Below, one piece after another: positions 19,105 through 28,725 of a stretch of DNA of 64,000 bases; position 1 is the stretch's first letter, and the number at the start of each line of letters is the position of its first letter. The DNA is from Alectryocaccobium sp964389285 (lineage in GTDB: Bacteria > Bacillota > Clostridia > Lachnospirales > Lachnospiraceae): assembly GCA_964389285.1 (NCBI GenBank), contig CAYMCZ010000003.1, positions 62,001 to 126,000 of the forward strand. The letters are read 5' to 3'. A model generated the notes under the pieces. It ran no database searches and was not told the DNA's origin. It saw only the letters and a list, made by a program, of their open reading frames with translations. Made by a program: the position numbers and the translations under genes.

Positions 19105-21546
19105 TCAGAAATTCTTTTTCAATGAAAAGTCCTGGCTGTCCAGCGTCAGATTCGGATTATAAAAGGGATCTCCCGCATCCAGGAAAGCCTGCCATCTCTC
19201 AAAGAATTTTTCACATTCCTGATTGAATCTCGTCATCTTTTCGGGCGTATCTTCAAGCCCTCTCGACTTGGACTCATAGTGGTAAAATTCGGCGTATGGG
19301 TTATAAACCACATAGTATCCCGCTTCCCTGACCCTCAGACAAAAATCTATGTCGTTAAAAGCCACTGCCAGAAACGGATCGAGTCCGCCGACTTCGTCAA
19401 AGACCTTGCGGTCAACCATCATGCAGGCTGCGGTCACGGCGCTGTAATCCTGGGCGCAGATTATCCTGTGGCAATATCCGGTATTGCCCCTCGGATGCAT
19501 CACGAAACAGTGTCCCGCTATACCTCCGAAACCTACCACCACGCCGGCATGCTGAATCGTATCGTCTTCATAATACAGCCTCGCCCCCACGATACCTGTA
19601 TCATCTCTCATGCAGTAGCCGAGCAGCTCTTCAAGGGCGTCTTCATTTATCATGCCGGTGTCGTTATTTAATAAAAGCAGATATTCTCCGTTTGCATGCT
19701 CTGCCCCGAAATTATTTATCGCGGAGAAATTAAAACCTCCGTCATAATATACGACTCTGACTCTGTCATACTGCTTTTCGGCTTCTTTATAATACTCAAA
19801 AGTCTCATCCTTATCGCTGTTGTTTTCGATAACTATGATCTCGAAATTTTTATAAGTGGATTTCTCAAATAAAGAATCAATACAGCGTTTAAGATCATCC
19901 GTATGGTCTTTATTAGGAATCAGTATCGAAATCAGCGGGTCATAATCCCTTAAGTATTTCGTCCTGTAAAGCCCCGGCCACTCTCCGTCGATAACCTCCG
20001 CTTTAATGCCGAGCCGTTTATAATGATCAGCTACCGCGCGCCTGCCGGCATCAAAGGCATATCTTTTGCTTTCGGGGTTTTCCGCTGTCGAATCCTGATG
20101 GCTTCTCCAGTGATAGAGCACTTTCGGGATATGATGTATGTTTTTAGTATTTTCCGTGGCTCGAAGAATAATGTCATAATCCTGCGCCCCCTCATACTCG
20201 GGGTTCAGATAACCCGTTTTATCCAAAAGACCGCGTTTTATGACGCATAAATGACAGATATAATTTACTGTCCTTAAAAGATCCGGATTAAAATCAGGTT
20301 TCATATGAGGCTCAAAGAACATGTTTCCGGATTCGTTTACTTTGTCTTCGTCAGAATAAATCAGCTCGTATTCACTGTTTTCATTCAGTGCCTTCACAAC
20401 CTCAAAAAGCGCGTCCGGAGCAAGCAGATCGTCATGGTCCGCAAACGCGATGTATTCGCCGGAAGCGGCTTCTATCGCCCTGTTTGTATTTTCCACTATC
20501 CTGCGCTGAACGCCGGCCGGGATTATCTTTATGCGCTTATCCGCATCTGCCGCCGCTTCAAGGTCTGCCGCGATCGGAGACGGACTTCCGCTTCCGTCGG
20601 ATAAACAGATCTCCCAGTTGCCGTATGTCTGCGCCTGCACTGATTTGATAAGCGCATCCAGATACAGTTTGTTGGTTTTATACAGAGGGACAACTATTGA
20701 AATAAGGGGCGAATAATCAAACTTCGTTTCTCTTTGTTCGTTTAACTGTTCTTCACTCGCAAAATTATGTTTAATCCATTCCCTGTATTCGACGGGTCCG
20801 TCTTTTTTTCCGATTTTTTTAAGGGCCTTTTTAAAGAAAGATCTGAAGCCGTGTTTTTTGATGTGTTCTAATGACAACGAAGAATATTTCTTTAAATCCT
20901 CTTTTAAAACTCCGCCCTTTGACAATGCCACGTCAAAGATGACTTCTTCTTCATGCGCTTTAAAAACAACAAAAAGCCTGTTTGAAGTCACGTTTTTAAA
21001 TACAAGCTGAAAGCCTGTCTCGTTTCCTATGTCACATTCAGTATAAATGGCCTTTACGTCCGTTCTGTTAAGACGGGCGATCTGACCGACGATTTCATTG
21101 TCTTTTTCGTCTCTCGCATATATATCCACATGAGCATCGGAAGCCACCCATCCCGATATCGCTATGCCTATGGCTTCATCTCTTCTGACCTGATCTATAA
21201 AGACTTGCGGGTTTTTGTTTTTTTCACGGAGTTTCTGAACCGTAACGGAAAACCACTGGGAACGTCCGCCGTCTTTTTCATACCATATCCTGAGCATTCC
21301 GCCGTCCGGCAGTTTTTCGGGAAGATAAACACTCATAACAACAGAATCAACCGTTTTGCTGTTCATCACGTCAAAACGGTCAATTGCGGAAAAAGCCGTC
21401 CAGGCTTCAATTTCTGTTTTTAATTCTGTTCCGTTCAGTTTTGCGTACGCCTTTGCCTCAGTCGGCCAGAGCCCGTAAAGCATATATTTTCCGGGCTCTG
21501 TGAGCGAAAAGCGTTCGCTTTTAACTTCGGGGATAAGCATTTCCAT
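19105..21546 (-). CDS. Tandem-domain GT2 glycosyltransferase (paralogue of 4589-7072)
   Basis: An 813-residue protein with the same three-part layout as the 4589 gene. There is an N-terminal ~260-residue module, a GT2 domain with 'LISIVVPLYKTNKLYL' and 'FADHDDLLAPDALFEV', and a second GT2 domain with 'LISILIPNKDHTDDLKRC', 'LLLNNDTGMINED', 'AGVVVGFGGIAGH' and 'FNDIDFCLRVREAGY'. Both end with a 'DPFYNPNLTL' or 'DPYYNPNLTL' tail and a short extension. The two paralogues flank the repeat-protein genes, which suggests a duplication with later divergence of acceptor specificity. It is directly downstream of rfbC, so dTDP-rhamnose is a plausible donor. Confidence 0.87.
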   Translation of the reverse strand: MEMLIPEVKSERFSLTEPGKYMLYGLWPTEAKAYAKLNGTELKTEIEAWTAFSAIDRFDVMNSKTVDSVVMSVYLPEKLPDGGMLRIWYEKDGGRSQWFSVTVQKLREKNKNPQVFIDQVRRDEAIGIAISGWVASDAHVDIYARDEKDNEIVGQIARLNRTDVKAIYTECDIGNETGFQLVFKNVTSNRLFVVFKAHEEEVIFDVALSKGGVLKEDLKKYSSLSLEHIKKHGFRSFFKKALKKIGKKDGPVEYREWIKHNFASEEQLNEQRETKFDYSPLISIVVPLYKTNKLYLDALIKSVQAQTYGNWEICLSDGSGSPSPIAADLEAAADADKRIKIIPAGVQRRIVENTNRAIEAASGEYIAFADHDDLLAPDALFEVVKALNENSEYELIYSDEDKVNESGNMFFEPHMKPDFNPDLLRTVNYICHLCVIKRGLLDKTGYLNPEYEGAQDYDIILRATENTKNIHHIPKVLYHWRSHQDSTAENPESKRYAFDAGRRAVADHYKRLGIKAEVIDGEWPGLYRTKYLRDYDPLISILIPNKDHTDDLKRCIDSLFEKSTYKNFEIIVIENNSDKDETFEYYKEAEKQYDRVRVVYYDGGFNFSAINNFGAEHANGEYLLLLNNDTGMINEDALEELLGYCMRDDTGIVGARLYYEDDTIQHAGVVVGFGGIAGHCFVMHPRGNTGYCHRIICAQDYSAVTAACMMVDRKVFDEVGGLDPFLAVAFNDIDFCLRVREAGYYVVYNPYAEFYHYESKSRGLEDTPEKMTRFNQECEKFFERWQAFLDAGDPFYNPNLTLDSQDFSLKKNF

Positions 21547-21573
21547 AAATAAGCACTCCGTTAAAAAAGCGGA

Positions 21574-22143
21574 TCATTTATTGTTTTTCATATATTCGGC
21601 GATACCGCCCCATTTTTGGTCTTTTTCGGAAACCGTAAGATCCGCTTTGGTCATGCCTTCCGGCATGGGCCAGTCTATTCCTATGGCAGGATCGTCCCAT
21701 TTGAGTCCGCCCTCATCGTTAGGATGATAAAAGTCAGAGCATTTATAGGCAAACTCCGCATAGTCGGAAAGCACGATAAAGCCGTGGGCGAAGTTTTTTG
21801 GAATAAAAAACTGTTTTTTATTTTCCGCGGATAATATTACTCCGAACCATTCCCCGAAAGTCGGAGAATCTTTCCTCAAATCCACCGCCACATCGAAAAC
21901 CTCTCCGCTGACAACCCTGACGAGTTTGTCCTGCGGATAATTTATCTGAAAATGAAGGCCTCTTAAAACTCCTTTTTTGGAAGACGACTGGTTGTCCTGA
22001 ACAAATTCAAGATCAATACCCGCTTCGGCAAAATCCCTGCGGCTGTATGTTTCCATGAAATAGCCTCTTTCATCACCGTACACGGTCGGAGTTATTACTT
22101 TGAGGCCTTCTATTTTGCATGTCTCTACTTTGATTACTCCCAT
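21574..22143 (-). CDS. rfbC: dTDP-4-dehydrorhamnose 3,5-epimerase
   Basis: A 189-residue RmlC cupin enzyme that epimerises C3 and C5 of dTDP-4-keto-6-deoxyglucose in dTDP-L-rhamnose synthesis. Visible signatures are 'GDERGYFMETYSRRDF', 'FVQDNQSSSKKGVLRGLHFQ' (catalytic His in RGLHFQ), 'FDVAVDLRKDSPTFGEW' and 'FIPKNFAHGF'. Length matches the family. One base separates it from rfbA upstream, and it is followed by the tandem-domain GT after 27 bp. Confidence 0.97.
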   Translation of the reverse strand: MGVIKVETCKIEGLKVITPTVYGDERGYFMETYSRRDFAEAGIDLEFVQDNQSSSKKGVLRGLHFQINYPQDKLVRVVSGEVFDVAVDLRKDSPTFGEWFGVILSAENKKQFFIPKNFAHGFIVLSDYAEFAYKCSDFYHPNDEGGLKWDDPAIGIDWPMPEGMTKADLTVSEKDQKWGGIAEYMKNNK

Positions 22144-22144
22144 A

Positions 22145-23014
22145 TCATAACCCCTCTGCGATATCCAAAAGATACTGGCCGTATTCCGTCTTGATAAGCT
22201 GCTCAGCCAATTTGATCAGCTGTTCTTTGTTAATAAAGCCTTTTTTATAAGCAATCTCCTCGATACAGGAAATATAAAGCCCCTGACGTTTCTGGAATGC
22301 CGCCACAAAGTCGGCAGCCTCAAGCAGGGCGTCGTGATTGCCGGTATCAAGCCACGCAAAGCCCCTTCCCAGCGTTTCGACCATAAGATCGCCGCGTTTT
22401 AAGTATTCGTTGTTGACAGAGGTGATCTCTATCTCGCCTCTTGCCGAGGGTTTTACGTTTTTTGCGATTTCCACGACGTCATTGTCATAGAAATAAAGAC
22501 CGGGAACCGCATAATTGGATTTCGGCTTCGCGGGTTTTTCCTCTATGGAAACGGCTCTGCCCGCTTCGTCAAATTCGACCACGCCGTACTCGGTGGGATT
22601 TTTTACGTAATATCCGAAAATAGTCGCGCCTTTTTCTCTTGCCGCGGCTCTTTCGAGAACCTTGGTAAAGCTCTGTCCGTAGAAAATATTATCTCCCAAA
22701 ACAAGCGCAACGTTGTCGTCGCCGATAAACTCTTCGCCTATTATAAAGGCATCCGCAAGTCCTCTCGGATGTTCCTGAACGGCATAGGAAAGCTTCAGGC
22801 CGATCTGCTCTCCGCTTTCAAGAAGCTCCTTAAATACGGGCAGATCCCTCGGTGTCGAGATGATAAGTATCTCTCTTATTCCCGCAAGCATCAGAGTTGA
22901 AAGCGGGTAATAGATCATGGGCTTATCATATACGGGCATGATCTGTTTCGATACTGCTTTTGTAAGCGGATAAAGCCTTGTACCGGCTCCTCCGGCTAAA
23001 ATAATTCCTTTCAT
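22145..23014 (-). CDS. rfbA: Glucose-1-phosphate thymidylyltransferase
   Basis: A 289-residue RmlA enzyme making dTDP-glucose from dTTP and glucose-1-phosphate, the first step to dTDP-rhamnose. The nucleotidyltransferase loop 'GIILAGGAGTRLYPLT' and 'QIMPVYDKPMIYYPL' are at the N-terminus, with 'VALVLGDNIFYG' and 'EIEITSVNNEYL' further in. The ATG at 23014 follows GGAGG by 5 bases; the GTG six bases earlier is less well placed. Second gene of the rfbB-rfbA-rfbC run. Confidence 0.97.
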   Translation of the reverse strand: MKGIILAGGAGTRLYPLTKAVSKQIMPVYDKPMIYYPLSTLMLAGIREILIISTPRDLPVFKELLESGEQIGLKLSYAVQEHPRGLADAFIIGEEFIGDDNVALVLGDNIFYGQSFTKVLERAAAREKGATIFGYYVKNPTEYGVVEFDEAGRAVSIEEKPAKPKSNYAVPGLYFYDNDVVEIAKNVKPSARGEIEITSVNNEYLKRGDLMVETLGRGFAWLDTGNHDALLEAADFVAAFQKRQGLYISCIEEIAYKKGFINKEQLIKLAEQLIKTEYGQYLLDIAEGL

Positions 23015-23027
23015 ATGCACCTCCGGT

Positions 23028-24110
23028 TCATCTGTTATTATACATTTCTTCGTAATATTTCTGATAATCGCCGCTTGTGACGTTTTTCATCCAGTCTTCA
23101 TTTTCAAAATACCATTTGATGGTCTTCTTTATGCCTTCCTCAAACATGGTTTCGGGATCCCAGCCCACTTCCGCTTTGATTTTATCGGGAGCAATCGCAT
23201 ATCTTCTGTCGTGGCCTTTTCTGTCTTCCACATAGGTGATCAGATCTTTGCTGACAAGTTCTTTTCTCGGATCGCCCTCCGGCAGCATCTCCTGAAGCGT
23301 ATCTAAAATAATATTTATTATCTGGATGTTCTGCTTTTCGTTGTGGCCGCCGATATTATAGGTCTCGAAAAGCCTGCCCTGCTCCTGCACCATGTCGATG
23401 CCCTTTGCGTGATCTTCTACATAAAGCCAGTCGCGGACATTTTTGCCGTCGCCGTAAACGGGCAGTTTTTTGCCCTGAAGCGCATTGTTGATGATAAGCG
23501 GAATCAGTTTCTCGGGGAACTGATAAGGGCCGTAGTTGTTGCTGCAGTTTGTAATATTTGCAGGGAATTTATATGTGTCCATATATGCCTTAACCAGAAA
23601 ATCGGAAGATGCCTTGCTGGCCGAATAAGGACTGTGAGGATCATAGGGTTGGGTCTCATAGAAATAAGAACCGTCGTCTTCCAAAGACCCGTAAACCTCA
23701 TCCGTGGAAACATGCAGGAATTTATGATCCGGCTTAAAAGTTCCGTCCGGCAGCTCCCATGCGGCTTTGGCCGCGTTTAACATTACAAGCGTTCCGAGCA
23801 CGTTTGTCTTTACGAACACTTCCGGATTTTTGATGCTGCGGTCCACATGGCTTTCCGCCGCGAAATGAACCACTCTTTGAATATCGTTTTCTTCAAAGAT
23901 TTTCATGATCGTGTCGGAATCGCAAATGTCGGAGCGAATAAACGTATAGTTGGGGTTGCCTTCGAATTCTTTTAAGTTTTCCGGATTCCCCGCATACGTC
24001 AGCTTATCGACGTTGATAATACGGATAGTATCTCCGTATTTCCTGAACATGTAGTGAATGTAATTGGACCCGATAAATCCGGCTCCGCCGGTAACCAAAT
24101 ATGTTTTCAT
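23028..24110 (-). CDS. rfbB: dTDP-glucose 4,6-dehydratase
   Basis: A 360-residue RmlB short-chain dehydratase that oxidises and dehydrates dTDP-glucose to the 4-keto-6-deoxy sugar using bound NAD. It shows the Rossmann glycine motif 'VTGGAGFIGSNYIHY', 'HFAAESHVDRSI', the 'STDEVYGSL' region, and the catalytic Tyr/Lys pair in 'PYSASKASSDF'. Two adjacent ATGs exist; the second (24110) is better spaced from GGGAGG. It leads the rfb run. No reductase (rfbD) gene accompanies it in the window. Confidence 0.97.
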   Translation of the reverse strand: MKTYLVTGGAGFIGSNYIHYMFRKYGDTIRIINVDKLTYAGNPENLKEFEGNPNYTFIRSDICDSDTIMKIFEENDIQRVVHFAAESHVDRSIKNPEVFVKTNVLGTLVMLNAAKAAWELPDGTFKPDHKFLHVSTDEVYGSLEDDGSYFYETQPYDPHSPYSASKASSDFLVKAYMDTYKFPANITNCSNNYGPYQFPEKLIPLIINNALQGKKLPVYGDGKNVRDWLYVEDHAKGIDMVQEQGRLFETYNIGGHNEKQNIQIINIILDTLQEMLPEGDPRKELVSKDLITYVEDRKGHDRRYAIAPDKIKAEVGWDPETMFEEGIKKTIKWYFENEDWMKNVTSGDYQKYYEEMYNNR

Positions 24111-24144
24111 CATAAACCTCCCGCAAATATTATTATTTTTATTT

Positions 24145-26307
24145 TTATTGAATCAGATATTCAATACCGCCCTTATAAGTCATCTGTCCGTCAAATCCTA
24201 TGATATATGCATGTACGTTAAACGGCGTTCCGTCCGTAGCATGTTCAAAGGCGTCTATATCCACCGCATAGCTTCCGTCGGGCTGCGACTCCGCCTGATA
24301 CCAGCGCAGGTCGCTCTGATCCTCGGAAGACCATACCGCAATATTTACCGAAGCGAGACTGCCCTCGTCACCGGACGGCGTGTAGTAAGCCGTGAAGTGA
24401 CCTGTTTCGAAATTGAATTCGCTGCATGTGACGCCCTCAGGCACGGCGATTACGCCTTCCTCGGCACCGTTATAAATGATGCCCGTGGATTTTACGAATA
24501 CATCGCTTATATTATTGGCTTCTTCATAAATGTCTATGTTATAGCTGCCCGGAGCATAATCGAAGTCCTTATAATCTATAACAAACGAATATGATCCGTT
24601 AGGATTTTGAACGGCCGTATATTTGACCTGATCGGACTTGTCTTCTCTTGCCCACATGTATGCTACGAGCTGCTCAAATCCGGTTGCCTTAACCAGTTTG
24701 GTAACCCTGATTTCCTGCGTCCGGGCAGCCGGATCATAATCCTCGATCTGGACTTCACCCATATCGCCGGTCGATTTGCCTGTAAGCTCCTCCATCAGCT
24801 CCGATTTTTCAAGAAGTCCGTTGTTAAACTTCTCTACACCGTTTTCTTCGAGCAGGGTCGGCACGGATGAAAACAGATTCACTCCAAGCCCCAGTCTCTC
24901 ATTTTCGATAGTGACTCCCAGCGCAGCGAGCGTTGTGGGGAAAAGATCGAAGGTAGTGAAATTTCTGAACTCCTGTGTCTGTGTTTCAACCGGAGCGTTT
25001 ATCACGGTTGTATATACCTTTCTTTCATATTCTTCGGATATGTCGGTACAATAGTCGGAGTCCATCGTAAGATGATCGCCCGATATAACAATAGTCGTAT
25101 TTTCATAAAACGGCTGCTCCTGAATCCATTTTACGAATTCATCCACCTGTCTGCTGGAACAGGCGAATACATTTGAGTATCTGTCACCAAACTCATCTTC
25201 ACATTCGGAGCAGAGGTATCCGTCCTCGAAATGAGTGTCCACCGTAAGCAGCGTCAGATTAAACGGCTCACCGGATGCTGCCAGCTCCTTAAGCTCATTT
25301 CTGGCGTTCTCAAACAGATACTTATCCTCATATCCCCACCATACATAATAATCCGAAGGAAGGGTGCCGTTGGATGTATAATATTTATAGTCCTTCATGT
25401 CATAGTTGCCGTGCTTGGAAAAATACAGATCACGGCCTCCGAACGCCGCATCCGAACCCAAAAGGAGAACCTGTTTGTATCCGTTTTCCTGAAGAATATC
25501 ACCAAGCGTGGTCAGAGACGGCAGAAATTCTTTTTCATCGCCCGTGCTTTTCTCAATGGATGCCTGCAGCGGCAGTCCGCTCGTCTGCGCGAACATGGCT
25601 CCCATTGTCCAGGTGGCTCCTGTCATAACCACGCCGCCGTTGAGTATTTCATCCCCGCCCGAGAAGTTTTCATTCTCAAGCGAAAGCTTCGTGAGTTCGG
25701 GCATGATATTTTCGGAAAAATATCCTCCGACGGATTCGTCGGCAAATGTATTTTCGTAAGATTCAAGAAAAATATATATAAGATTCCGCTTCTGTTCCGG
25801 AAATTTCATGGAAACGGCAGAAGGATCCACATAGTTTTCATCTATGAAACCACCGTATGAAGCCTGTGACTGGAGATATTCGGTAACTCCTTTCTCCTGC
25901 CAGAATGCTCCGACGGTGCAGACGCATACTATCAGGCTCGCAAGCGCCACAAGTCCCGGTATGATCTTTGTCAGAAATCTCTTTTTTTGCATTATGATAA
26001 GAAAAACCACAACCGCCAGCGCTATACCGATAGAAGGAATTACGGACTCCACTATAAGACTCTTTATCATATCCTCTCCGGCACCGGTTGTGCCGGCGTT
26101 CATATGATAGAGAATCTCGTTAAAGGTGAGGTTGTCCCATTTTCTGAGGCTCCATGCGTAAGTAAGCGGCATAAAAGCGGCCAGGAACACAAGCACGGCC
26201 ACAAGCACGTTTACCACGATTGCAAGCACCGATCTTACCCTGTCGCCGCCGCTTTTATACGAAGGCAGCCATCTCAGATCAGGTATTTTATAGTTTCCGT
26301 TATTCAT
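24145..26307 (-). CDS. MdoB/LTA-synthase-like membrane sulfatase with two GBS/Bsp-like repeats
   Basis: A 720-residue protein. Three N-terminal membrane segments (~25-50, ~85-106, ~112-136) precede an extracellular alkaline-phosphatase-fold domain (~175-490). The domain shows 'NLIYIFLESYENTF' (metal-binding Glu182), 'GATWTMGAM' with the presumed Thr nucleophile near 232-234, 'VISGDHLTMDSDYC' and a late His-containing loop. This family moves phosphoglycerol or phosphoethanolamine groups onto outer polymers. Unusually, two GBS/Bsp-like repeats follow (~545-720), both of the D(K/Q)SD type ('MWAREDKSDQVKY', 'AVWSSEDQSDLRWY'). This ties the enzyme to the repeat proteins at 7-17 kb. It overlaps the flippase stop by 8 bp. 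Confidence 0.88.
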   Translation of the reverse strand: MNNGNYKIPDLRWLPSYKSGGDRVRSVLAIVVNVLVAVLVFLAAFMPLTYAWSLRKWDNLTFNEILYHMNAGTTGAGEDMIKSLIVESVIPSIGIALAVVVFLIIMQKKRFLTKIIPGLVALASLIVCVCTVGAFWQEKGVTEYLQSQASYGGFIDENYVDPSAVSMKFPEQKRNLIYIFLESYENTFADESVGGYFSENIMPELTKLSLENENFSGGDEILNGGVVMTGATWTMGAMFAQTSGLPLQASIEKSTGDEKEFLPSLTTLGDILQENGYKQVLLLGSDAAFGGRDLYFSKHGNYDMKDYKYYTSNGTLPSDYYVWWGYEDKYLFENARNELKELAASGEPFNLTLLTVDTHFEDGYLCSECEDEFGDRYSNVFACSSRQVDEFVKWIQEQPFYENTTIVISGDHLTMDSDYCTDISEEYERKVYTTVINAPVETQTQEFRNFTTFDLFPTTLAALGVTIENERLGLGVNLFSSVPTLLEENGVEKFNNGLLEKSELMEELTGKSTGDMGEVQIEDYDPAARTQEIRVTKLVKATGFEQLVAYMWAREDKSDQVKYTAVQNPNGSYSFVIDYKDFDYAPGSYNIDIYEEANNISDVFVKSTGIIYNGAEEGVIAVPEGVTCSEFNFETGHFTAYYTPSGDEGSLASVNIAVWSSEDQSDLRWYQAESQPDGSYAVDIDAFEHATDGTPFNVHAYIIGFDGQMTYKGGIEYLIQ

Positions 26308-27580
26308 CAGTTCCTCCGCTGAATCCCAGTAATTTCTGTTCTTTTATAAGCCCTCTTATGAACCATAGCAACAGCGAAACGAAAAGCACCGCAGCGGCAA
26401 GCATATATGAAGCGGAAGCTCCCATTATGCCTTTCGACTGCACCCAAATGGGAGCGAATACCGTAACAAGTATGCCGGAGAGCGCAAATCCCACGATAAT
26501 AAACTGCTGATGTCTCATAATGGTAAGCATGGTCTGTATGATTATTGCGACCGCGTAAAATGCGCCTCCGACCAGCACGACCGTCAGTTCCATCCTGTAC
26601 ATACTCAGATCAACCCCGTAGAGCCAGCCGAGCAGGAAACATCCGACCAGATTGCCGCAAATTACGACAACAGCACTCAATAATGCGGTCATCACAAAGA
26701 TCTTTCCGCAAATTTTCTTAAATCCCTGCAGCTGCCTTTTTACCCAAAGCGTTGACATCTTTACGATAAGCGGCTGCAGAACAAAGGTCATAAACAGACA
26801 TACGATGTAGCAGGGCATAAACAGATAATTGTAAATGGCCTGATATTCGCTCGCCATATATGCGTCAATGGCATATTTGGGGGCATTTCCCATATATATT
26901 ATCAGAAATGCGCTGATACAAAGCGGCAGGCAGTCCAGCAGAAGCTTTTTCTGCTTTTCTTTATTAAAGGCCGGTTTTATAACCGGAAATTTCTTTTTTG
27001 CAACCGATATCATGTATATCAGTTCCACGGATGCGACAATCACAGAGGCGATACATGCCAGAACAACGTTTTTCGTGATTATCAAAACGCACAGAAAAGC
27101 GATAATATATAATACTATACGGAAAAACTGAATTTTTGCGCCGATATCCAGCCTTCTGTTTAATTGATAATATCCTCCGAACACATCATCCGCGCAGTCT
27201 GTAACCTTCAAAAGGCACATAAGCAGCAGAATCGCCGCTTTTTCGGCAACATAACCTTTTATAAGGACAAAAGCCACTCCGCAGACCATCATCAAAATAC
27301 AGGTGATAACCCTGGATGCGAGATAATCCTCCTGTCTGAATCTGCCCTGTACGTCGGACGCCTGGAAATTCCTCATTCCGAACTGTCCTATGGGAAAAAG
27401 CATCTGCGCCGTGGAATAACCGATAGAAAAAACGCCTGCCTCAGAGGTGCCGCACACTCTTGTTACGAAAAGCAGCAAAATAACCGATGCCGCCGCGGCA
27501 AAGAGGTTTGCAATTGTATTCCAGAAGACCGCCGCACCTTTCGGATTGGCTGGTTCTTTAAGTAAAAATTGCTCCATCAT
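26300..27580 (-). CDS. Wzx-like polysaccharide flippase
   Basis: A 426-residue polytopic membrane protein with about 12 hydrophobic helices. The N-terminal pattern 'AAVFWNTIANLFAAAASVI' followed by 'GTSEAGVFSIGYSTAQ' is typical of MOP-superfamily polysaccharide exporters. It would flip undecaprenyl-linked glycan units to the outer face for ligation. Adjacent ATGs at 27580 and 27577; the start overlaps the stop of alr. It ends inside the start of the MdoB-like gene, so alr, flippase and MdoB-like gene form a tight minus-strand series. Confidence 0.87.
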   Translation of the reverse strand: MMEQFLLKEPANPKGAAVFWNTIANLFAAAASVILLLFVTRVCGTSEAGVFSIGYSTAQMLFPIGQFGMRNFQASDVQGRFRQEDYLASRVITCILMMVCGVAFVLIKGYVAEKAAILLLMCLLKVTDCADDVFGGYYQLNRRLDIGAKIQFFRIVLYIIAFLCVLIITKNVVLACIASVIVASVELIYMISVAKKKFPVIKPAFNKEKQKKLLLDCLPLCISAFLIIYMGNAPKYAIDAYMASEYQAIYNYLFMPCYIVCLFMTFVLQPLIVKMSTLWVKRQLQGFKKICGKIFVMTALLSAVVVICGNLVGCFLLGWLYGVDLSMYRMELTVVLVGGAFYAVAIIIQTMLTIMRHQQFIIVGFALSGILVTVFAPIWVQSKGIMGASASYMLAAAVLFVSLLLWFIRGLIKEQKLLGFSGGTDE

Positions 27581-28704
27581 GATACATAAATCCTTTTTAC
27601 CCGCTTGCTCACCCTGCAGACCATTTCATAATTAAAGCTGTCTGCAAGAGATGCCACTTCTTCGACGGTTATAATTTCATCCCCGTCGCGGCCGATGAGC
27701 GTTGCCGTATCCCCGACACATACGTCAGGAATATTCGTGACGTCCACCATCATGATATCCATACACACCCGCCCGGTTATGGGCACTCTCTTTCCTCTTA
27801 TCAGAACACTGCCTTTCGAAGAAAGATTTCTGGGATATCCGTCCGCATAGCCGACCGAGAGAGCCGCTATGCGCGTGTTTGGTTTTCCGGTCACATACGA
27901 AGCGCCGTAACTGACGCCTCTGCCGGCCTGTATCTCCTGTACATGTATCACATGTGCCTTCCATTCCATGGCCGGAGTAAGATTAAGAAAATCTTTATTT
28001 ATTTCATCTGACGGATACAGTCCGTACATGATAATGCCGGCTCTTACACATTCAAAATAACTGTCTGTGTATTTCATAATCCCGGCACTGTTGCAAATAT
28101 GCCTCAAATTTATATCTACGCCCCTCTCTTTTAAAAGAGAGAGCATCCTGTCAAACTCTTTAAGCTGATTAAGGCTGTAGCCGTCGTCCCGCATATCCGC
28201 GCACGAAAGATGCGAAAATATGCCTTCCGTGCGTATGCCGTTAAGCTCTGAGATTTCTTTTATAATATCGGCGCTTTCTTCGCTGACACCGAAACCTATC
28301 CTTGTCATGCCCGTATCGACGGCTATATGGATTCCTACGGCTGCGCCACTTCTTTCCGCCGCCTGAGACAGTTTTTTTGCATCTTCGAGACTGTATATCG
28401 TCGGCATGAGAGAGTGTCTGATTAGCTCATCGAATTGAAGCTCCGATGAATATCCGAGTATCAAAACCGGCTTTTTTATACCGGCGCGGCGCAGCTCTAT
28501 ACCCTCCTGCACGGAGGCAACGCCTGCCAAATCTATTTTATCTTCGATATGCTTTCCCACTGCCGCCGCTCCGTGACCGTAGGCATCCGCCTTTAGGACG
28601 GCAAGCAGCTTTGTATCTTTAGGGATGCGTTTCCTTATGTTTTCTATGTTTTTTGTTATTGCCTGCAGCGAAATAAGCGCATAACATCTGCAGTATTCTT
28701 GCAT
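27577..28704 (-). CDS. alr: Alanine racemase
   Basis: A 375-residue fold-type III PLP enzyme converting L- to D-alanine for peptidoglycan (and teichoic acid) D-alanine. The Schiff-base Lys38 is in 'LLAVLKADAYGHGA', and the second catalytic base is the Tyr in 'GRGVSYGASY'. The Arg/Asp-rich 'VDTGMTRIGF' and 'GRVCMDIMMVDVTNIP' motifs are intact. It is 22 bp downstream of an Lrp-type regulator and runs into the flippase gene, linking wall-precursor supply with surface-glycan export. Confidence 0.97.
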   Translation of the reverse strand: MQEYCRCYALISLQAITKNIENIRKRIPKDTKLLAVLKADAYGHGAAAVGKHIEDKIDLAGVASVQEGIELRRAGIKKPVLILGYSSELQFDELIRHSLMPTIYSLEDAKKLSQAAERSGAAVGIHIAVDTGMTRIGFGVSEESADIIKEISELNGIRTEGIFSHLSCADMRDDGYSLNQLKEFDRMLSLLKERGVDINLRHICNSAGIMKYTDSYFECVRAGIIMYGLYPSDEINKDFLNLTPAMEWKAHVIHVQEIQAGRGVSYGASYVTGKPNTRIAALSVGYADGYPRNLSSKGSVLIRGKRVPITGRVCMDIMMVDVTNIPDVCVGDTATLIGRDGDEIITVEEVASLADSFNYEMVCRVSKRVKRIYVS

Positions 28705-28725
28705 TTTTTCACCCGCAATACAGCC

